Source: Nocardia elegans NBRC 108235 (lineage in GTDB: Bacteria > Actinomycetota > Actinomycetes > Mycobacteriales > Mycobacteriaceae). From it: DNA of 64,000 nucleotides. This document shows, piece by piece, positions 53,513 to 62,265 of this stretch. Position numbers and translations under genes: made by a program. Below the pieces are notes generated by a model, which saw nothing but the letters and a program-made list of their open reading frames with translations, had not been told where the DNA came from and searched no databases. Location: NCBI RefSeq assembly GCF_001612845.1, contig NZ_BDBF01000030.1, positions 47,543-111,542 on the forward strand, read 5' to 3'. Each line of letters starts with the position of its first letter. Position 1 is the first letter of the stretch.

Positions 53513-53542
53513 TGAATGGGATTGCATCATCATGCATAATCA
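53513..53542 (+). promoter_or_regulatory. ArgR box and -10 element of argG
   Basis: Same layout as the argC site: TGAATG-N3-TTGCAT-N-ATC-N-TGCATAATCAT, with CATAAT (53535-53540) as the -10. Transcription would start near 53547, leaving a 100-base leader before argG. It explains how argG, separated from argR by 5 kb of other genes, stays under arginine control. Confidence 0.75.
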
Positions 53543-53646
53543 TTTGCAGTTGATGTGAGCCGTCCGAGGGCGGGTAGCGGCGGCACATCGCACCGGTGAC
53601 ATCGCGCACCCCCTACGCATACGCACGAACCTGAGGAGCATCAGAT

Positions 53647-54849
53647 ATGGCCGATCGCGTCGTACTCGCCTATTCCGGCGGGTTGGACACCTCCGTTGCC
53701 ATCAGCTGGATCGGCAAGGAGACCGGGGCCGAGGTGGTCGCCGTCGCGATCGATCTGGGTCAGGGCGGCGAGGACATGAACGTGGTGCGCCAGCGCGCAC
53801 TGGACTGCGGCGCGGTCGAGGCCATCGTGGTCGACGCCCGCGACGAATTCGCCGACGAGTACTGCCTGCCGACCGTGCAGGCCAACGCCCTCTACATGGG
53901 CCGCTACCCGCTGGTGTCCGCGATCAGCCGCCCGCTGATCGTCAAGCACCTGGTCGAGGCGGCCGAGTACCACGGCGCGACCACCGTCGCGCACGGCTGC
54001 ACCGGTAAGGGCAACGACCAGGTTCGCTTCGAGGTCGGCATCGGCGCGCTCGCGCCCGATCTGAACGTCATCGCCCCCGTGCGCGACTACGCGTGGACCC
54101 GGGAGAAGGCCATCGCCTTCGCCGAGGAGAACGCGCTGCCGATCACCGTCAGCAAGAAGTCGCCGTTCTCGATCGACCAGAACCTCTGGGGCCGCGCCGT
54201 GGAGACCGGCTTCCTCGAGGATCTGTGGAACGCGCCGACCAAGGACGTCTACGACTACACCGTCGACCCGACCGTCAACTTCGAGGCGCCCGACGAACTG
54301 ATCGTCACCTTCGACAAGGGTGTGCCGATCGCGATCGACGGCCGCCCGGTCAGCGTGCTCGAGGCCATCACCGAACTCAACAAGCGCGCGGGTCGCCAGG
54401 GCGTGGGCCGGCTGGACATGGTCGAGGACCGCCTCGTCGGCATCAAGAGCCGCGAGATCTACGAGGCGCCGGGCGCCATCGCGCTGATCACCGCGCACCA
54501 GGAGCTCGAGGCCGTCACCGTCGAGCGCGAACTCGGCCGCTACAAGCGCCAGGTCGAGCAGCGCTGGGGCGAGCTGGTCTACGACGGCCTGTGGTTCTCC
54601 CCGCTCAAGCGGGCCCTGGACGCCTTCGTGCGCGACACCCAGCAGCACGTCTCCGGTGAGGTGCGCATGGTGCTGCACGGCGGCAATGTCGTCGTCAACG
54701 GCCGCCGCAGCGAGGAGTCGCTCTACGACTTCAACCTGGCCACCTACGACGAGGGCGACAGCTTCGACCAGTCGCTGGCCAAGGGCTTCGTCCAGATCCA
54801 CGGCCTGTCCTCCAAGGTCGCCGCGCGCCGGGACCTGTCCAAGAAGTAG
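53647..54849 (+). CDS. argG: Argininosuccinate synthase
   Basis: 400 aa ATP-dependent ligase joining citrulline and aspartate. The ATP-pyrophosphatase loop AYSGGLDTSVAISWI and the family motifs GCTGKGNDQVRFEVGI, SIDQNLWGRAVETG and EAPDELIVTFDKGVPIAIDG are complete. ATG 53647 follows GAGGAG. It lies behind its own ArgR-type promoter. A hairpin follows, so argH probably needs readthrough or its own promoter. Confidence 0.97.
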   Translation: MADRVVLAYSGGLDTSVAISWIGKETGAEVVAVAIDLGQGGEDMNVVRQRALDCGAVEAIVVDARDEFADEYCLPTVQANALYMGRYPLVSAISRPLIVKHLVEAAEYHGATTVAHGCTGKGNDQVRFEVGIGALAPDLNVIAPVRDYAWTREKAIAFAEENALPITVSKKSPFSIDQNLWGRAVETGFLEDLWNAPTKDVYDYTVDPTVNFEAPDELIVTFDKGVPIAIDGRPVSVLEAITELNKRAGRQGVGRLDMVEDRLVGIKSREIYEAPGAIALITAHQELEAVTVERELGRYKRQVEQRWGELVYDGLWFSPLKRALDAFVRDTQQHVSGEVRMVLHGGNVVVNGRRSEESLYDFNLATYDEGDSFDQSLAKGFVQIHGLSSKVAARRDLSKK

Positions 54850-54865
54850 GAAGCCGGCGGGCTCA

Positions 54866-54892
54866 GCCGCACGATCGGCCGAGCCGTGCGGC
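54866..54892 (+). terminator. Possible terminator after argG
   Basis: 8-bp stem GCCGCACG/CGTGCGGC (54866-54873 with 54885-54892) with an eleven-base, partly self-pairing loop, 16 bases after the argG stop. No U-run. Confidence 0.45.
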
Positions 54893-55351
54893 CGGTCGGG
54901 AGCAGTGGTAGCCGGTCTTTGCCGCGAGCGCTCGGTCATCGTTCGGTCGATGGCCGAGCCGCCGAGCAGGGTGTCCATGTCGGCGCGTGTGTCGAGCCGG
55001 AGGTGCGCTGCCTCGCCCCGTGGGGTCGCAGCTCTCGCGATGGCGACGCTCGGGCGCCAGAGGTTCATGAGTATCCGGTCGGCGGCGCTGACGTACAGCA
55101 CCGGCCGGCGGACCGCGAAGACTCGTGGTGGCACGCCGAATGCGTTGCGGTTGGCAATCGTCGCCGCGATGCCGGATCGCCTCCGGCGGGCAGTCGCCGT
55201 GATCCGGCTGCACCCACTCCCCGCCGAGCGTGTCCGTCCGTGATGCGGAGTCCGGCGCCGCGCCAGGCGCGGAGTAGCCTGCCACCGGGTGAGACCGCAC
55301 GACCGCAGGGTGCGCATCGTGTAGAAGGCGACGCAGCCCGAACGGGAGGAG
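54893..55351 (-). pseudogene. Probable decayed gene between argG and the methyltransferase
   Basis: This 459-base gap has no intact gene, but the minus strand is protein-like with GC-rich third positions. One frame gives GEWVQPDHGDCPPEAIR (around 55240-55165). Another then gives ANRNAFGVPPRVFAVRRPVL, YVSAADRILMNLWRPSVAIA and AAHLRLDTRADMDTLLGGSA (around 55160-54940). There is no clean stop before argG antisense. A frameshifted, truncated gene relic is the best reading; no family is recognised. Confidence 0.35.
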
Positions 55352-56290
55352 ATGTCCGTGCGCAGTGACGACGACAGCTGGGATATCACCGAAAGCGTCG
55401 GCGCTACCGCCATCGGTGTGGCCGCGATGCGGGCGGCCGAGACCAGGCGCCCCGATGCGCTGTTCCGTGATCCCTACGCCGCGCGTCTGGTCGAGGCCGC
55501 CGGTTCGGGCTGGAGCCACATCATGCGCGCTCAGGTCGCGGCGACATCGGCCGGTGCGGATCCCGCCGGCGAGGGCGAGCCTGCCTACAGCTCGCTGGCC
55601 GCGATGCTCATCGCTCGCACGGTCTACTTCGACGAGTACTTCGCTGCCGCCTCGGCCGCCGGCATCCGGCAGGTCGTGATCCTCGCGAGCGGACTCGATG
55701 CCCGTGCGTATCGGCTCGAATGGCCCTCCGGCACTGTGGTTTTCGAGATCGACCAGCCGAAGGTGCTGGAGTTCAAGAACTCCGTTCTCGCCGATGAGCA
55801 GCCCGCCGTCGACCGGCGCGCGATCGGCGTGGATCTGCGCCAGGATTGGCCGAAGGAGCTGTGGGACAACGGTTTCGATCCCACCGCACCGACCGCCTGG
55901 CTGGCGGAGGGATTGCTGCGCTACCTGCCCGGCGAGGCACAGGACCGGCTGTTCGGCGATATCGCGGCGCTCAGCGCGCCCGGCAGCCGGATCGCCCTGA
56001 ACATCGGGCGCGGGCGACGCGAGGATTCGCCCGCACTGCAAGCGATGCGGGAGCGTCGCAAGCGACTGCTCGCCGAGGCCGGGATCACGCTGAACCTCGA
56101 AGAACTCTGGTACCCGTGGGAGGGCCGTACCGACCCGCGCGACTGGTTCACCGCGCACGGCTGGGCCGTGACGGCCGGCGATCCGGTCGCCGTCCTGTCC
56201 GACCACGGCCGCGAGCAGCCCGAGGCCGCTCGCGCCGAACTGAACCGCCACATTCTGATGACCGCCACACGAGGAGACGAGAACCGATGA
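55352..56290 (+). CDS. TIGR00027/LCMT-type SAM-dependent methyltransferase
   Basis: 312 aa of the large mycobacterial/nocardial 'putative S-adenosylmethionine-dependent methyltransferase' family (leucine carboxyl methyltransferase fold). DDDSWDITESVGATAIGVAA, RRPDALFRDPYAARLVEAAG, VVILASGLDARAYRLEWP and PTAWLAEGLLRYLPGEAQDR are the hallmarks. ATG 55352 follows GGGAGGAG. Its stop overlaps the argH start (ATGA), so it is cotranslated with argH. That placement inside the arg pathway is unusual; the substrate is unknown. Confidence 0.9.
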   Translation: MSVRSDDDSWDITESVGATAIGVAAMRAAETRRPDALFRDPYAARLVEAAGSGWSHIMRAQVAATSAGADPAGEGEPAYSSLAAMLIARTVYFDEYFAAASAAGIRQVVILASGLDARAYRLEWPSGTVVFEIDQPKVLEFKNSVLADEQPAVDRRAIGVDLRQDWPKELWDNGFDPTAPTAWLAEGLLRYLPGEAQDRLFGDIAALSAPGSRIALNIGRGRREDSPALQAMRERRKRLLAEAGITLNLEELWYPWEGRTDPRDWFTAHGWAVTAGDPVAVLSDHGREQPEAARAELNRHILMTATRGDENR

Positions 56291-57702
56291 GCCAAGCCAC
56301 CAACGAGGGCGCGCTGTGGGGTGGGCGTTTCGCCTCCGGCCCCGCCGCGGCCATGGCGGCGCTGAGCAAATCGACCCATTTCGACTGGGCGCTGGCGCCC
56401 TACGACATTCGCGCGTCCAAGGCCCACGCTCGTGTGCTGCACAAGGCCGGACTGCTGTCGGAGGCCGATCTGGCGGGCATGCTGGACGGACTCGACCGGC
56501 TCGCGGCCGATGTCGCCTCCGGCGCCTTCACTCCGGCCGAATCCGATGAGGATGTGCACGGCGCGCTCGAGCGTGGTCTGATCGATCGGGTCGGCGCCGA
56601 ACTCGGCGGCCGGTTGCGCGCGGGGCGCTCCCGCAACGATCAGGTGGCCACCCTGTTCCGCATGTGGCTGCGTGATGCGGTGCGCCGCATCGCCTTCGGC
56701 GTGCTCGAGGTCGTCGACGCCCTGGTCGAGCAGGCCGCCGCGCATCCGGATGCGGTGATGCCCGGCAAGACCCACCTGCAGGCGGCCCAGCCGGTGTTGC
56801 TGGCTCACCAGCTGCTCGCCCATGCGCACCCGCTGCTGCGCGACGTCGACCGGCTCCGCGATTTCGACAAGCGCGCGGCGATTTCCCCGTACGGTTCGGG
56901 CGCGCTGGCCGGATCGTCGCTGGGGCTCGATCCCGAGGCCATCGCCGCCGACCTGGATTTCGATGCGGCTGCGGCCAATTCGATCGATGCGACCTCCGCG
57001 CGCGACTTCGCCGCCGAGGCCGCCTTCGTCCTCGCGATGATCGCGGTCGATCTGTCACGCATGGCGGAGGAGATCATCATCTGGAGCACACCGGAATTCG
57101 GCTACATCACCCTCGCCGATGCCTGGTCCACCGGATCGTCGATCATGCCGCAGAAGAAGAATCCCGACGTGTCGGAGCTGACCCGTGGTAAGGCCGGGCG
57201 CCTGATCGGCAACCTCACCGGCCTGCTCGCCACTCTCAAGGCGCAACCGCTGGCCTACAACCGGGACCTGCAGGAGGACAAGGAGCCGCTGTTCGATTCG
57301 GTGGCGCAGCTGGAACTTCTGCTGCCCGCCATCGCCGGTCTCGTGTCCACCCTGACCTTCCATACCGAGCGGATGGCCGAACTGGCGCCCGCCGGGTACA
57401 CCCTGGCCACCGATATCGCGGAATGGCTGGTGCGCCAAGGCGTTCCGTTCCGCGTGGCGCACGAGGCGGCCGGTGCGTGCGTGCGCGCCGCCGAGGCCCG
57501 GGGCGTCGGCCTGGACGAGCTCACCGATGCCGAGTTCGCCGCCGTGGATCCGGCGTTGACGCCGCAGGTACGCGAGGTGCTCACGGTGCAGGGGTCCATC
57601 GCCTCCCGCAACTCCCGCGGTGGCACCGCCGGGGTGCGGGTCGCCGAACAGCTGGGTGAGGTCCGCGGCACCGCCGCCGAAGCCCGAACCTGGCTGAGCT
57701 GA
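56287..57702 (+). CDS. argH: Argininosuccinate lyase
   Basis: 471 aa fumarase-superfamily enzyme, last arginine step. LWGGRFASGPAAAMAALSKS, GRLRAGRSRNDQVATLFRMW, the HLQAAQPV section and the signature GSSIMPQKKNPDVSELTRGK are present; the flexible loop Ser is in GSSIMPQKK. ATG 56287 overlaps the methyltransferase stop by four bases. No ArgR-type box is seen directly upstream, so its control must come through the upstream gene or readthrough from argG. Confidence 0.97.
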   Translation: MSQATNEGALWGGRFASGPAAAMAALSKSTHFDWALAPYDIRASKAHARVLHKAGLLSEADLAGMLDGLDRLAADVASGAFTPAESDEDVHGALERGLIDRVGAELGGRLRAGRSRNDQVATLFRMWLRDAVRRIAFGVLEVVDALVEQAAAHPDAVMPGKTHLQAAQPVLLAHQLLAHAHPLLRDVDRLRDFDKRAAISPYGSGALAGSSLGLDPEAIAADLDFDAAAANSIDATSARDFAAEAAFVLAMIAVDLSRMAEEIIIWSTPEFGYITLADAWSTGSSIMPQKKNPDVSELTRGKAGRLIGNLTGLLATLKAQPLAYNRDLQEDKEPLFDSVAQLELLLPAIAGLVSTLTFHTERMAELAPAGYTLATDIAEWLVRQGVPFRVAHEAAGACVRAAEARGVGLDELTDAEFAAVDPALTPQVREVLTVQGSIASRNSRGGTAGVRVAEQLGEVRGTAAEARTWLS

Positions 57703-57758
57703 GCGGCTGAGCGGGTGGTTGTCCGCGCTTCGGTCACCGCGCCCGATATCGTGCGCGC

Positions 57759-58082
57759 ATGATGTTCGTCTTTCTCGGATTGGCCATCGTGACCGAGGTC
57801 TCGGCGACGGTGTCGCTGAAGCTGTCCGAGGGGTTCACCAAGCTGGTGCCCTCCCTCGTCGTGGTGGTCGGCTACGTGGCGGCGTTCATCTTCCTGTCGC
57901 AGGCGCTGAAGCGGGGGATGTCGGTCGGTGTCGCCTACGGGGTGTGGTCGGCGATCGGGGTGGCGCTGGTCGCCACGATCGGCGTGTTGTTTCTCGACGA
58001 GCCGCTGTCCGCGGTGCAGATCGGCGGCATCGCGCTGCTGATCGCCGGGGTGCTGGCGCTGGAGCTGGGCGGCGCGCACTGA
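57759..58082 (+). CDS. Small multidrug resistance (SMR) efflux protein
   Basis: 107 aa with four spans. The conserved membrane Glu13 is in LGLAIVTEVSATVSLKLSEG; FTKLVPSLVVVVGYVAAFIF, LSQALKRGMSVGVAYGVWSA and GVLFLDEPLSAVQIGGIALL follow the EmrE/QacE pattern. It exports cationic drugs or guanidinium-like ions as a dimer. It may follow argH in the same transcript (56-base gap) and is convergent with ilvA. Confidence 0.9.
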   Translation: MMFVFLGLAIVTEVSATVSLKLSEGFTKLVPSLVVVVGYVAAFIFLSQALKRGMSVGVAYGVWSAIGVALVATIGVLFLDEPLSAVQIGGIALLIAGVLALELGGAH

Positions 58083-58089
58083 CGCGCGC

Positions 58090-59310
58090 TCAGTCCTGAA
58101 CGCGCACAGCGTATTCCGCCCGCTCGAGCGCGTCGAGAACATCGTCGCGATGGGCGGGGCCGCGGGTCTCGAGGGTCAGCTGCACCTCCACCTCGTCGAT
58201 GGCCAGAGCGGCGGGGGTACGCGAATGCACCACGTCGAGCACATTCGCGCCGGTGCCGGCGACGGCATCGAGTAACCGGCTCAGACTGCCCGGCCGATCC
58301 GAAATGGTGATCCGCACGGCGAGGTAGCGCCCGCCGGTGCTGAGCCCGTGGCCGATGATGCGAGTCAGCAGGATCGGATCCACGTTGCCGCCGGAGATGA
58401 TCGCGCAGACCGGTCCGCGCAGGCGCAGTTCCTCGGCGGGCAGGCTCAGCAGCGCCGCGACCGCCGCCGCGCCCGCCGGTTCCACGACGAGTTTCGCCCG
58501 TTCCAGGCACAGCAGCACGGCCGCCGAGAGCGCGTCCTCGCCCACGGTGACGATCGTCGGCTGATGGGCGATGACATGGGCGAACGGCACCTCACCGGGT
58601 CGCCCGACGGCGATGCCGTCGGCGATGGTCGACATACGCTGCAGGGCAACGGGTTCCCCGGAACGCAGCGAATCGGGCCAGGCTGCCGCCAGCGCCGCCT
58701 GCACCCCGATCACCCGCACCTGCGGTGCGACCGGGTGCAGGGCCGCGGCGACCCCCGCGAGCAGTCCGCCACCCCCGGTCGGCACCAGTACGGTCCCGAC
58801 TTCCGGAAACTGTTCCAGCAGTTCCGATCCGACGCTCGCCTGGCCCGCGACGATATCCGGATGGTCGAAGGGATGGATCAGCGTCGCCCCACTGCGATCG
58901 GCGAATTCCTGGGCCGCGAGCAGCGCCTCGTCGACCGTCTCGCCCACCTGATGAACGGTGGCGCCGTAGGCGCGGGTGGCGACGAGTTTGGGCAGAGGCG
59001 CTCCCACCGGCATGAACACCGTCGAGGCGATGCCCAAAGTCGTTGCGGCCCAAGCGACTCCCTGTGCATGATTGCCGGCGCTCGCGGCTACCACCCCGTG
59101 GGTGCGTTCTGCCGGGGCGAGATTCGCGATCCGGAAGTACGCGCCGCGTGGCTTGAACGACCCCGTCCGCTGCAAATTCTCGCATTTGAGCCGCACATCG
59201 GCGCCGGTCCGCTCGGACAGCACCCGCGAGGCGATCACCGGGGTGCGGCGGATGACGGGCGCCAGCATCTCCCGGGCCGCGCTGATGCGATCGAATCCGA
59301 TCAGCTCCAT
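58090..59310 (-). CDS. ilvA: Threonine dehydratase (threonine ammonia-lyase)
   Basis: 406 aa PLP enzyme converting threonine to 2-oxobutanoate for isoleucine synthesis. The PLP lysine is in RTGSFKPRGAYFR, with AASAGNHAQGVAWAA and the Gly loop VPTGGGGLLAG. A single C-terminal ACT-like domain (VRITISDRPGSLSRLLDAVA) is present, as in the shorter, often catabolic or single-ACT forms. ATG 59310 gives a normal N-terminus but has no strong ribosome site. It is divergent from nsrR. Confidence 0.9.
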   Translation of the reverse strand: MELIGFDRISAAREMLAPVIRRTPVIASRVLSERTGADVRLKCENLQRTGSFKPRGAYFRIANLAPAERTHGVVAASAGNHAQGVAWAATTLGIASTVFMPVGAPLPKLVATRAYGATVHQVGETVDEALLAAQEFADRSGATLIHPFDHPDIVAGQASVGSELLEQFPEVGTVLVPTGGGGLLAGVAAALHPVAPQVRVIGVQAALAAAWPDSLRSGEPVALQRMSTIADGIAVGRPGEVPFAHVIAHQPTIVTVGEDALSAAVLLCLERAKLVVEPAGAAAVAALLSLPAEELRLRGPVCAIISGGNVDPILLTRIIGHGLSTGGRYLAVRITISDRPGSLSRLLDAVAGTGANVLDVVHSRTPAALAIDEVEVQLTLETRGPAHRDDVLDALERAEYAVRVQD

Positions 59311-59462
59311 GCGGCCATGCTGCCAGACACCTGCGGTGAATCCTCCCAGCCGGGCGCGCGGTGGCGGGTGTGAGCCGGCCCGCAAAATCCGCACGATGCG
59401 GGGTAATTGAACCCACACCGCTGAATGCGCTTTTGAAAGGCGGAATTAAGTAACCTGGGGGA

Positions 59463-59945
59463 ATGCAGTTGTCGCGTTTCACCGATCTGGGGCTGCGGGC
59501 GATGATGCGGCTCGCGGTGAGCAGCGGCGTCGAGGAGCGGGTTACCGCGAAGCTGATCGCCCGGCAGGTCAACGCCTCCGAGCACTACGTCGCCAAGGCC
59601 GTCACCAAACTCTCCGAACTGGGCCTGGTGGCCTCGCAGCGCGGCCGCGCCGGTGGCATCTTCCTCACCGACGCCGGTCGCACCGCCACCGTCGGGCAGA
59701 TCGTGCGCGGCCTCGAGGGAGCGGCCGAGGTCGTCGACTGTGTGGGCGAGCACCCCTGCCCGATGGCCGGGGCGTGTCGCCTGCGGCGGATCCTGGCGGA
59801 GGCGCAGGAGTCGTTCTATCGAGAACTCGACCGTTATACCCTCAGCGATCTGGTCGATCAGCGCACCCAGCAATTACTGCATCTGTCGGCCTCGCCGAAA
59901 TTGCCGTTCGGCGGTTTCGCAGCCGATATTCCCGCCGTGTCCTGA
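59463..59945 (+). CDS. nsrR: Rrf2-family nitric-oxide sensor NsrR
   Basis: 160 aa. Winged helix MQLSRFTDLGLRAMMRLAVS, KLIARQVNASEHYVAKAVTK, LSELGLVASQRGRAGGIFL. Cys93, Cys99 and Cys105 have the same numbers I recall for the [4Fe-4S] ligands of Streptomyces NsrR. NO damages the cluster and releases the repressor. The adjacent flavohaemoprotein gene, the classic NsrR target, supports the call. Confidence 0.93.
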   Translation: MQLSRFTDLGLRAMMRLAVSSGVEERVTAKLIARQVNASEHYVAKAVTKLSELGLVASQRGRAGGIFLTDAGRTATVGQIVRGLEGAAEVVDCVGEHPCPMAGACRLRRILAEAQESFYRELDRYTLSDLVDQRTQQLLHLSASPKLPFGGFAADIPAVS

Positions 59946-60028
59946 CGTTATTTTCCCTTCGTAATACACTGTGCGCCAACATCTTCGGTGTCACAGCACA
60001 TTTCTCCGTATTCGAACGAAAATGTGGC

Positions 60029-60046
60029 GCGGACAACATAATCCGC
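60029..60046 (+). promoter_or_regulatory. Inverted repeat over a probable hmp -10
   Basis: GCGGA-N8-TCCGC (60029-60046) encloses CATAAT (60037-60042), a good -10 element about 120 bases before hmp. It could be where NsrR blocks the hmp promoter, but the repeat does not clearly match the longer NsrR sites known from Streptomyces. Confidence 0.35.
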
Positions 60047-60162
60047 ACCCGGGACCGTAATTGAACACACGGGCTCGGAAATGGATTCGAGGCGCCCGAG
60101 ATGGTTACTGTGGAATTCGCCCGGTGATGCACCGGAATTATTGCTCGAAGAGGAGTTTCACC

Positions 60163-61398
60163 ATGACGACCGCGTCGACATCGGCACTGGACACCATCGC
60201 CGAACTGGAACCGCATCACGCCGAGATCGTGCGGGCGACCCTGCCGGTGATCGGGGCGCGGATCGACGACATCACCGCCGAGTTCTATCGGCGTCTCTTC
60301 GCGGCACACCCCGATCTGCTGCGCAACGTCTTCAATCGCGGCAACCAGGCCCAGGGCGAGCAGCAGCGCGCGCTGGCCGCCTCGATCGCCACGTTCGCCA
60401 CCCACCTCGTCGATCCGAACCTGCCGCATCCGCGCCAGCTGCTGGCTCGTATCGGGCACAAGCACGCCTCGCTCGGGGTGGTCCCCGACCAGTATCCGAT
60501 CGTGCACGAGCATCTGTTCGCGGCGATCGTGCACGTGCTGGGCGAGGCGGTGACCGCCGAGGTCGCGGCCGCCTGGGACCGGGTCTACTGGCTGATGGCC
60601 GACACCCTGATGGGATTCGAGAACGAGCTGTACTCGGGCGCCGGTGTCGAACCGGGCGCGGTCTTCCGTGAGGTCCGGGTGGTGCAGCGCGTCGAGGACC
60701 CCGCCGAGACCGTCACCTTCGTCGTGGAATCCGCCGACGCGGCCGCGCCGCTTCCCGACTTCGTTCCGGGACAATATGTTTCGGTCGGCGCAGATCTGCC
60801 CGACGGCGCCCGGCAGTTGCGCCAGTACAGCCTTGTCAACGCTCCCGGCGCGGGCCTGCTGGCCTTCGCGGTGCGCCGTGTCACCGCCGCCGGCGACCGC
60901 CCCGAGGGTGAGGTGTCGTCGTGGCTGCACACCGACGTCGAGGTGGGCGACCGGCTGCAGATCACGCTGCCGTTCGGCGATCTGACCATCGACACCGCCG
61001 CGCGGACGCCGCTGGTGCTCATCTCGGCCGGTATCGGCGTCACCCCGATGGTCGGAATCCTGGAATATCTCGCGGCCGCCGGGTCGCCGCGCCGCGTGCT
61101 GGCGCTGCACGCCGACCGCGCCGCGTCCACGCACCCGCTGCGCGGCACCCAGGCCGATCTGGTCGCCGGTCTACCGGATGCCGAGCTGCACGTCTGGTAC
61201 GAGGAGCCCACCGCCGGTGCGCACGCGGGCCTGCTGTCGCTGGCCGGCATCGACCTGCCCGGGGACGCCGACATCTATCTGTGCGGCGGCACCGGTTTCC
61301 TGCAGGCGGCACGGGCCCAGCTGAAGGCGGCCGGTGTGTCCGACGAACGGGTCCACTTCGAACTGTTCGCCCCCAACGACTGGCTGCTGGATCTCTGA
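60163..61398 (+). CDS. hmp: Flavohaemoprotein, nitric oxide dioxygenase
   Basis: 411 aa. An N-terminal globin (about 1-150) has the proximal His in IGHKHASLGV and Tyr/Gln-type distal residues near FYRRLFAAHPDLLRNVFNRG. A ferredoxin-reductase-like FAD domain (RQLRQYSLVNAPGAGLLAFA) and NAD domain (LVLISAGIGVTPMVGILEYL, YLCGGTGFLQAA) follow, ending FELFAPNDWLLDL. It turns NO to nitrate with O2 and NADPH. GAGGAG precedes ATG 60163. It is the partner of NsrR. Confidence 0.95.
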   Translation: MTTASTSALDTIAELEPHHAEIVRATLPVIGARIDDITAEFYRRLFAAHPDLLRNVFNRGNQAQGEQQRALAASIATFATHLVDPNLPHPRQLLARIGHKHASLGVVPDQYPIVHEHLFAAIVHVLGEAVTAEVAAAWDRVYWLMADTLMGFENELYSGAGVEPGAVFREVRVVQRVEDPAETVTFVVESADAAAPLPDFVPGQYVSVGADLPDGARQLRQYSLVNAPGAGLLAFAVRRVTAAGDRPEGEVSSWLHTDVEVGDRLQITLPFGDLTIDTAARTPLVLISAGIGVTPMVGILEYLAAAGSPRRVLALHADRAASTHPLRGTQADLVAGLPDAELHVWYEEPTAGAHAGLLSLAGIDLPGDADIYLCGGTGFLQAARAQLKAAGVSDERVHFELFAPNDWLLDL

Positions 61399-61404
61399 GC
61401 GGCC

Positions 61405-61968
61405 TCAGCGGCCGGCGCGCGCCGCGGCGAGCACTCCGTGCAACCAGGGCGTGAAATCCGCTGGGGCGGAGGCGATATCGGCCTCCAGTCGATCGGGCTC
61501 CGCCCAGCGCACCGCGGCCACCTCGGCCGGGTCGGGATGGTCCGGCACGCCGGAGAACTCGCCGATCAGCACATGATCCCACTCGTCCTCGACCCGCCCG
61601 GTCGCCGGATCGTCGGCCCGATAGCGATAGACGCCGACCTCGCGCAGTTCCGCGCTCACCCGCAGTTCCTCGCCCAGCCGGACCGCGGCGGCCTCGGCGA
61701 GGGACTGGCCCGGCGCCGGATGTCCGCAGCAGGTGTTGGACCAGCGCAGCGGGAACCGGGTCTTGACCGCGGCCCGCTGCTGGAGCAGCACCCGGCCGTC
61801 CGGCCCGAACAGCAGCACCGAGAATGCGCGGTGCAGCCGACCGGGCGCGGTGTGGGCATCGGACACCGGGCAGATTCCGGTCGCGCGGCCCTGCTCGTCG
61901 ACCAGTTCGACGGGCAGGGACTCGCGGTCGACCGTGCTGTCGGTGGAGGTGATGTGGGTGCCGGTCAC
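61405..61968 (-). CDS. idi: Isopentenyl-diphosphate delta-isomerase type I
   Basis: 187 aa Nudix-fold enzyme interconverting IPP and DMAPP. The catalytic Cys is in RWSNTCCGHPAPGQ and the catalytic Glu in RVEDEWDHVLIGEF; AAAVRLGEELRVSAELREVG is the Nudix helix. Start GTG 61968 after AAGGTGGG. It ends six bases from the convergent hmp stop. No carotenoid genes are within the window. Confidence 0.93.
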   Translation of the reverse strand: MTGTHITSTDSTVDRESLPVELVDEQGRATGICPVSDAHTAPGRLHRAFSVLLFGPDGRVLLQQRAAVKTRFPLRWSNTCCGHPAPGQSLAEAAAVRLGEELRVSAELREVGVYRYRADDPATGRVEDEWDHVLIGEFSGVPDHPDPAEVAAVRWAEPDRLEADIASAPADFTPWLHGVLAAARAGR

Positions 61969-61977
61969 GGTCCCACC

Positions 61978-62265
61978 TTATCGGCGGCTGTCACCAGGTG
62001 AAGGAACCTGCCCTCGCGATATGCGATCGGCGACGCCGGTGCCGCCGCAGCCGGCCCGGGCCTCCGCCGGCCGGTCGCCGGGGCCGAAATCGCTGGGGAA
62101 GCCCGCGCGGCGATCGGCCCGGGCGATGGCCGAAATCGCCGGCGCGGTGAATTCCCCTCCGCAGGAGAGGCCTTCGGGCAGCATCGCGGCCAGGTCGCCT
62201 ACCGGCCGGGGCACGGTCGGCGATGCGGGACCGTATTCGCGAAAACGTGGCGCCGCCTGCCGCAT
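61978..62265 (-). CDS. Hypothetical protein, 95 aa
   Basis: Open frame from ATG 62265 with GC-rich third bases over about 80 codons (MRQAAPRFREYGPASPTVPR, PVGDLAAMLPEGLSCGGEFT, APAISAIARADRRAGFPSDF). No family is recognised. Two of its four cysteine-like loop positions (SCGG and GCGG) could bind metal, but this is speculation. It would precede idi on the same strand. The short 62266-62407 stretch shows only the promoter space of the next gene. Confidence 0.4.
   Translation of the reverse strand: MRQAAPRFREYGPASPTVPRPVGDLAAMLPEGLSCGGEFTAPAISAIARADRRAGFPSDFGPGDRPAEARAGCGGTGVADRISRGQVPSPGDSRR

Noticed and set aside
53641..55413. 590-codon minus-strand frame through argG
   Set aside because: Mostly antisense of argG. 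Only the part in the 54893-55351 gap looks protein-like, and that is reported separately as a relic.
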